Origin: Perognathus longimembris pacificus
Taxonomy: Eukaryota; Chordata; Mammalia; Rodentia; Heteromyidae
Length of the DNA stretch: 64,000 bases
Direction of reading: 5' to 3'
Assembly: GCF_023159225.1 (NCBI RefSeq)
Contig: NC_063163.1
Span: forward strand, 109,213,885 to 109,277,884
The notes below the pieces were generated by a model. That model had not been told where the DNA came from and made no database searches. It worked only from the letters and a program-made list of their open reading frames with translations. A program made the translations under genes and the position numbers. Below are positions 57,604-64,000 of the stretch, piece by piece (the first letter of the stretch is position 1; every line of letters begins with the position of its first letter).

Positions 57604-59162
57604 GACCAGAATATTCCAAGAATACAAACCTAACCAACTATGTCCAAAAGATCCAACCCTACCTTGGACAAGGAGAGGCTATGTTGTTCAGGCAGATGAC
57701 ACCTGACATAACTTCTAATCAGATACATTCTTTAGAAAATGGAGTCCAAGTAATGGTTCTATCAGAAACTATTTAACCAAAAGCCTTGTGAATGAAGCAA
57801 TTGCTAAGTGTGTCTTCAGTGTGCTTGGAAGTACAACCTCAGTGTTGCATCAATACCTTCACTACTGTCTCTCTTTAATTGTCAAAGCCTTGTCACCAAA
57901 AATTCCTCACAACCATTCTGAACAAGTTATATATGTCTGTCGTAGTGCTTGTTATGCCTTTGGGATTATAACTAACAGTATGCCTTTGCACTAATCAGGG
58001 AAACATCCTAACTATAATGGGAGTGTCAAATTTCCAGTTGATTCCTTGAAATCTGATTAAGAGCATGCATTCATTGTTGGTAATTGATGACAGAGTATAT
58101 AGTATTACAATGTATACTATAATAATTTTGGGATTTTCTTGAGCTTGACTTAATACCTAGTAAAGTCTATGGTTTAACTAAAGGTATAGATGAACTTGAG
58201 GGGATTCTGTTCTCTAAAAGATTTACCCTTTACCTTAGGCATGGCTATACAATATTATTCTACTAAAAAGTGGTATAAATTTCTTTTGGTCCATATGTTT
58301 CCTTCTTCTTAGTGGACCTCCTTTGTGGAGGCCATAAAAAGTTGGCCTGTCCAGCCAGGAGAAGATGGTAGACTAACGGCCGAAGAGAATCCCAGTGCTT
58401 ATTTCATTGCTGTTATTTCAGGAAATCACTCATTTCGCAGGCATGCTATCACACATCACTGTCAGCTTGACCACCCTTTTCCACTTGGGAGCATTTGGGT
58501 GATGTTTCCCAGATAAGGGACTTGGAAGTAATCCAACAGAGACTCCCAGTCAGCCCTCAAGGCACACAGGACACTACAGGGAAACCAAGTTGACAAGAGG
58601 GACGGAGCCCTGCCTTGGGTGTGTGGTTGGTATGTGGATGGGAGTTATCTGGTTCCAGAGGTTTGGGGTTTGCTTCTTGTCCCTCCTGCCATGGCAACGT
58701 TATTGTACATTTTGATCATTTGTTTGTTTTGTTATGGTGTTTTAAATTCTTCATTATGAGAATCATATCACTGAGTCTTCGTTAGCTTATTTTTAAAGTG
58801 CCCAGGGTCTTTAATTTTGGCCTTTCAGCAAAAGCTTTGCTTCCCAGTTCCTTTTCTTAATCTGGAATTGCATTTTTAAAAATCTGCCAAAATTTTAAAT
58901 TCAAATTTAAGGCTCTAGAACTGGTTTAGGATTAGGTTTTATATGTTATGCAGATCCAACCATGAGACTTAATGGAAAAAAAAACTTTGTTGACTCAATT
59001 ATAAAAAGAAGTCTAGAAATGCACAGTCTAAAGTTAGTGCTTTGGTGCAGCATACATTTCCTCAGACTCTCTTTCTCTCTGGTTTCTGCTATGCTTAGTG
59101 CATAGTTGTTCTCATCATTGCCTATGGCAACAAATTGGAATAGTGACTTCCTATCATATAAT
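57604..59162. other. Intergenic sequence with a GC-richer segment
   Basis: Positions about 58320-58700 are GC-richer and contain short open frames without recognisable similarity; an old endogenous-retrovirus or DNA-transposon remnant cannot be excluded. The remainder is AT-rich. Confidence 0.4.
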
Positions 59163-59176
59163 CAACACTCAAGAGA

Positions 59177-59602
59177 TTTTTTTTCTTTTTTTTTCAAGTT
59201 TTTATTATCAAACTGATGTACAGAGAGGTTACAGTTTCATACATTAGGCATTGGATACATTTCTTGTACTGTTTGTTACCTTGTCCCTCAAATCCCCCTC
59301 CCTCCTCCCCCTTTCCCTTTCCCCCCCTGAGGTGTTCAGTTCATTTTCACCAAACAGTTTTGCAAGTATTGCTTTTGTAGTTGTTTGTCTTTTTTTTTTT
59401 ACCCTGTGTCTTTCAATTTTGGTATTCCCTTTCAATTTCCTACTTCTAATACCAGTATACACGGTTTCCAATATACTCAGATAAGATTACAGAGATAGTG
59501 TAGGTACAACCACTGGAAGGTGATACAAGAACATCATCTATAATAGAAGCTACAGATACAGATGGGACGTTGAATGTAGTTACAACTGTGATATAACAAT
59601 CG
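59177..59602 (-). mobile_element. 5'-truncated L1 3' UTR (L1-C)
   Basis: Same L1 3' UTR as L1-A (A-tail as T-run at 59177-59194, polypurine tract complement at 59295-59328), continuing to '...ggacgttgaatgtagttacaactgtgatataacaatcg', where L1-A goes on to 'tttccataac'. No ORF2 remains. It ends directly at the A-tail of an IDL-Geo. See the shared target-site duplication. Confidence 0.93.
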
Positions 59603-59825
59603 TTTTTTTTGTTGTTGTTGTTTTTGTTTTTTTTGGTGGGTCCTGGGCTTGGACTCAGGGCCTGAGTACTGTCCCTGGCTTCTTTTTGCTCAAGGCTAGC
59701 ACTCTGCCACTTGAGCCACGGCGCCACTTCTGGCCATTTTCTATATATGTGGTGCTGGGGAATCGAATCCTGGGCTTCATGTATACGAGACAAGCACTCT
59801 TACCACTAGGCCTTATCCCCAGCCC
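59603..59825 (-). repeat. IDL-Geo dimeric SINE joined to the 5' side of L1-C
   Basis: A full-length minus-strand dimer with an (AAC)n-interrupted A-tail (59603-59634). It has no duplication of its own. Instead the repeat caacactcaagaga / caacacacaagaga (59163-59176 and 59826-59839, one mismatch) encloses L1-C plus SINE. Confidence 0.93.
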
Positions 59826-59839
59826 CAACACACAAGAGA

Positions 59840-60489
59840 AAAACTGAAAATACCAAAAGGAAAAAGGAATAGTTCTATATTAGGAAAATGACACTCCTCT
59901 CAAAGTCACCTCCACCTGTCTCACTAGCTGATCCTCCCTGTCACCACTTTACATACCGGAGGACTCCGCTGACATCACCATTATGGAATCAACAAAACCA
60001 GAATTCTAGTAAGGAATAGATAAGAATGATAAAGTGGCCTGAATCTTTCTGTAAGAACATCCCTCTAAAAGAGATATGTCTAAAATTACCAGGTAAGATG
60101 AGGTATTAAGAGAAAACAGGGAGAATATTTAAGTCAGAAAAAGTGGTTATATTTGATCAGATTAGATTGAATTACAACAAAAGGATTGAAATTAGTTGTT
60201 TTTATGAAAATGTAGTGAAAATATGTGTTTATTCATGTCATGTCAAGTTTGTCTGCTGTATTTTGGTCTCTAGTGGGACTTTTCAACTAGAACTAACTCT
60301 TTTGTCCTTGAACAGAATTTCCACTGAATTGTTATTCATTTCCTTGACTTCTAGACATAGTAGTTTCAGGGTGCTATTCAAAATGTACGTGTCATTTATC
60401 TGGTTTGAAGTTGGTCTATTATTTAAAAGTTTTCTTTGAAATATATCATAGTCATTATATATATATGATTTCTTAAAATGATTTTGAGT
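59840..60489. other. AT-rich intergenic sequence
   Basis: No gene recognised. The 98-codon frame at 60143-60439 (+) shows no known similarity. Confidence 0.45.
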
Positions 60490-61065
60490 GTTCTTTTATT
60501 AGGTCACTATATATAAAACATAAAATTTACCATCTTAATTATTTCAAATATACAACTAAGTAGAATTAATTGTATTCACATTGTAGTGCAAACATTTCAA
60601 CTATCCATTTCCACAACTCTTCCATTTTACTGAATAGAAAATATGTACCTATTAAATAATAAGTTACATCCTTTCCAATTCTAGCTCTCATAATTACATT
60701 CTGCAATAGGTCTCCATTTTTCAAGGTATGTCGTACAAGTGGTAGTAGTCAATGAATTTGCAGTACTTTTCTTTCTAGCTCATGTCAGTTACTATGATAT
60801 CTACGTAATTCATACATACTGGAGCATGTATCATATTTTTAGCTTTTAAGGCTAAATAATACTCTATTATGTGTGTTTACCACATTTTGTTAATCCATTC
60901 ATAATTTCATAGACATTTACATTATTTCTGCTTTTAGCTTTTGAGAGTAGTGTTACTATGGGCATAGGTGTAAAATTTTCTCTTTGAGCCCTTACTTTCA
61001 GCTCATTTGGGTCAATAGCTAGGTCATGATTTACTAGGTCATCTGATGATTCCATATTTAACTCT
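60490..61065 (-). mobile_element. Ancient L1 3' end (L1M-type), antisense
   Basis: 'ggtcactatatataaaacataaaatttaccatctt', 'attgtattcacattgtagtgcaaacatttcaactatccatttcc', 'ggctaaataatactctatta..gtgtttaccacattttgttaatccattcat', 'gggcataggtgtaaaattttctctttgagccc' are the familiar blocks of an old mammalian L1 3' end in antisense. It is heavily diverged with no usable frame, and much older than the three L1s above. Confidence 0.8.
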
Positions 61066-63385
61066 GAAAAAATACTTATGTTGTGTTGAATTATTAAACT
61101 GTGTGTATGATGTATTTTTCCCATTATAAAACTTTGATTTGTCCAAGCAATTTTTTCTCTCATCATAGAATGCAGAACTGATTGGGTGAGAACTTGATTG
61201 ATAAAACTTGAGGATCAACTTAGTATCTCTCTTGCTTTAAGATATTAAGCTATACTTTGTCAGTGAATATGTGTAAGAAAATGTCACATTTGCACTAACA
61301 CATTATGCGAGGAATTATGTGTCGAAAGTAAGTCCTTTTTAATAGATCCCAATCGTGAGATTGAAACAAATTGCTTCTCATCTAATACTAGCTATCAATA
61401 CATAACCATAGCCCATTGAAGATGAAGACTTTTTTCATTATAATGAAAGAAAAAAATTCTTCTTTCCAAAATCACATACTGTGAAGACTAAGATTATAAC
61501 TCTAAGTATAAATTTTTTATTTCTGTGTTTCTCCTTTTCTATATTGTTTACACACACACACACACTCACACACACACACCCCTTCCTTATTTATTAAATA
61601 AAGAACAGGCTCAAATTCACCTTTGATCTTTCCATGCCATTAATTAGTGAATTTAAAATAAAATGGTTGATTATTCCCAAAGGCAACTCAACATTCAAGT
61701 AAATTATATGATAATTTTAAGTCAGCATCCAATGAATTGATTCTTGTTGACATACATACTATGAAAAGTATAAAAAGTAAGTGTTAGACAGTATATTTTT
61801 AGGTTTTATACTGCTCATGTCAAGACCATTTTATAACATTGTAGTAGGTTTTTCTAAAGTAAACTTGCAATCCAGTGCTTTATTTTATTAATGTACCTAA
61901 GGTAGTGGATACATTTTTTGACAAACTTGTTACTCCCTCACGCATTTTTCTCCCATTTTCCCTCAGTACTTTTGAGAACTAGTATAGTTTTTTAGGGAGT
62001 AACTATGATGGGAATATGATGTGCATTTCAGTTGAACAAGGTGCACTATACAAAGAAGTGCTCATTACCTTCACAGAAATAATGTTTCTGTCATTTGGTT
62101 GGGAAGCTGGAAAATGGGGAAGAAGGACTCCCGTTGGGAAATCAATACCAGCAAACATTAATTCACACCTGTTAACTAGAATGAATCGGCTTAGACACCG
62201 CACCAGGTGTTTCTTTATTTATTGCTTGAAGTAATTGAAATAGATTGTTTACTGTCCTTTAAGCAATTTGATGTAAAATTGACCCATTGGAAATCACTTT
62301 ATTTTTTCTCATTTTCTCTCATTTTGTAAAATCTACACATTTTCATCAATATAGTTAAACAGTTTTCTTCACAAGGTATTAAAACATAAGCACAGAATAG
62401 CATATTCATGGATCTATGTTTTTTGAAATAAAACCAATTCGAATATCTAAAACTCTGTCTTGATCAGAGCTGATTTGATTATATCACAGCCATATTTTTA
62501 AATTGTAAGGCAAGTAAAAATGAATTTGCATTTATCTCCAGAACAGTCTGACCTAATGCAGTTCAATCTGGGTAGCAAATATGATGGTAAGAGAATCAAT
62601 CACTTTCTTCTGTCTAAAATAGTGTTTCTGTATGGTTGCAAAACTGAAAGAGACTGGATCATGTTTGCTTCAGATGGATCAAAAGACAACACAGTATTAG
62701 AATAGGAAAGTGTAAGAGATCCAAGATGGATCTAGAATGGAATTAAATAGTTAGGGAAAAGGACCCAAATTAGGAGATAGCACTTCCACACAAGAATTCT
62801 ATGTACCCTGATTAATCTCAGCCCTCCATTAGTTTCGCTCACACCCTCTTCTTAGGACAATTTCAAGGTTTCCAGGTTCTGTTCTATTCTCATACTTGCA
62901 TACAATGCACCCTCAATCAACTTCACCCCACCTTTACTCTCTCTGTTAACTGTCCCCTCTTGCTGACACATAGCCCCTCCAAAAGAGCTTGTTTAACTAG
63001 CAAAATGAGCTCTAATTTCAGTTTCTTTTTTTTTTTCAGTTGCCTTGTTAATACAATTTTTTCCTGTCTATTCATAGAAATATACTCCTGCTATATCAAC
63101 ACATTTCCTTTTGCAAATAATTAATGTATTTGGTTTTTGTTTAAATTGTGTGCGATTAGTTGTGTTAGTATCTTCTACTTTTAAGAAGGGAGAAAAATTG
63201 AAGCTCTAAAGAATTATTTCGTTGTTTTGATTGACCATGAGTTCCAGCCAGGTACATCTCTCACAACCTGCTAATGCTTATTGCTTGTCTTTGACAGCAC
63301 AATGGCAGCAGATACACTGGGAACCTTCAGTTCAGTTTGTCCTTTCAGGAAAAATGTGATAACACATTGCAAGAGTGTTCAGATG
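61066..63385. other. AT-rich intergenic desert with a (CA)n tract
   Basis: Apart from an interrupted (CA)n at 61550-61579, no repeat or gene recognised. Confidence 0.5.
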
Positions 63386-63399
63386 AAATTCAAGAATAT

Positions 63400-63609
63400 G
63401 GGGCTGGGGATATGGCCTAGTGGCTAGAGTGCTTGCCTCGTATACATGAGGCCCTAGGTTCGATTCCCCAGCACCACATATACAGAAAATGGCCAGAAGT
63501 GGTGCTGTGGCTCAAGTGGCAGAGTGCTAGCCTTGAGCAAGAAGAAGACAGGGACAGTGCTCAGGCCCTGAGTCCAAGCCCCAGGACTGGCCAAAAAAAA
63601 AAAAAAAAA
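63400..63609 (+). repeat. IDL-Geo dimeric SINE, perfect target-site duplication
   Basis: Full dimer with a long pure A-tail. The 14-base duplication aaattcaagaatat lies at 63386-63399 and 63610-63623. One of the youngest copies. Confidence 0.96.
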
Positions 63610-63782
63610 AAATTCAAGAATATATTGGACAGGATATGGGAATGTTTGAGCTGCATGTAAATTTTCTGTGAGGATGATCTACTCCATGGATCTAGTGAGC
63701 CTTTTCCATATAGCTTATCATATCTCTATTTTTATTTATTTTTAATGTACCTTATTTTGCTTCATATGTATACATATGTACA

Positions 63783-64000
63783 TGCATTTTCACAGTACTA
63801 GTGTTGGAGCTCAAGGCCTTGTGCTTGTTGGGCAAGAATTCTACCACACAAACCGTATCTCCAACACTTGTGGCTTTAGATTTTTTTGATAGGGTCTCAT
63901 GCATTTATATTAACTTGGCTACCAACACTTTCCCCTTGGCTGGGATTAGAGAAATGACTCACCAATCTCAGCTTGTTTTTTCAGATAGGATCTTGCTACG
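63783..64000 (-). repeat. Old B1/Geo-like SINE remnant (runs to the window edge)
   Basis: 'gttggagctcaaggccttgtgcttgttgggcaagaattctaccacacaaacc' and 'cccttggctgggattagagaaatgactcacc' resemble diverged tRNA/7SL-type SINE blocks in antisense, possibly two remnants; cut by the window end. Confidence 0.45.

Overview
This is mammalian nuclear DNA: AT-rich, sparse in coding sequence and full of retrotransposons. The most abundant repeat is a dimeric SINE. Its left half is ID/tRNA-Ala-like, and its right half carries the 'GGCGCTGTGGCTCAAGTGG' box. From established knowledge this is IDL-Geo, described only from geomyoid rodents (kangaroo rats, pocket mice, pocket gophers). I therefore infer a geomyoid rodent; the species cannot be fixed from this window.

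Only one real protein-coding segment is visible: coding exon 1 of PDGFD (platelet-derived growth factor D), minus strand, 10101 down to 9978. It encodes the signal peptide and the first part of the mature protein, then stops at a GT splice donor. Everything from 9977 to 1 is the beginning of PDGFD intron 1. The rest of the gene (CUB and PDGF/VEGF domains) lies off the left edge. A CpG-rich island (about 9690-10500) holds the exon, the 5' UTR with a short upstream ORF, and the probable core promoter. The 53 kb to the right (10.5-64 kb) is upstream intergenic sequence with no further gene that I can support.

The intron and the intergenic desert hold several repeat classes. There are 13 IDL-Geo dimers (several with perfect target-site duplications), about a dozen members of a second chimeric SINE (7SL/B1-like head joined to a Geo-like tail), and two ID monomers. 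There are also three younger L1 segments at 25.5-27.8 and 59.2-59.6 kb, one of which retains 489 open codons of the ORF2 C-terminus. Older material includes an L1 3' end at 60.5-61.1 kb, probable L2 fragments, several copies of two uncharacterised 3'-end-like repeat families, and many microsatellites.

The most interesting structures are as follows. (1) An L1 3' end and a full-length IDL-Geo share one outer target-site duplication (59.16-59.84 kb). (2) Two L1s are stacked at one site (25.47-27.78 kb), the outer one carrying a tiny twin-priming inversion. (3) The Geo right monomer occurs on two unrelated heads and shows pol III A/B-box-like sequences. (4) The PDGFD leader has an upstream ORF whose start context is better than that of the main start. 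(5) A pair of perfect AP-1 sites lies about 1.1 kb upstream of the PDGFD start. I found no convincing previously undescribed gene system; the window is a growth-factor promoter next to a retrotransposon-rich gene desert.
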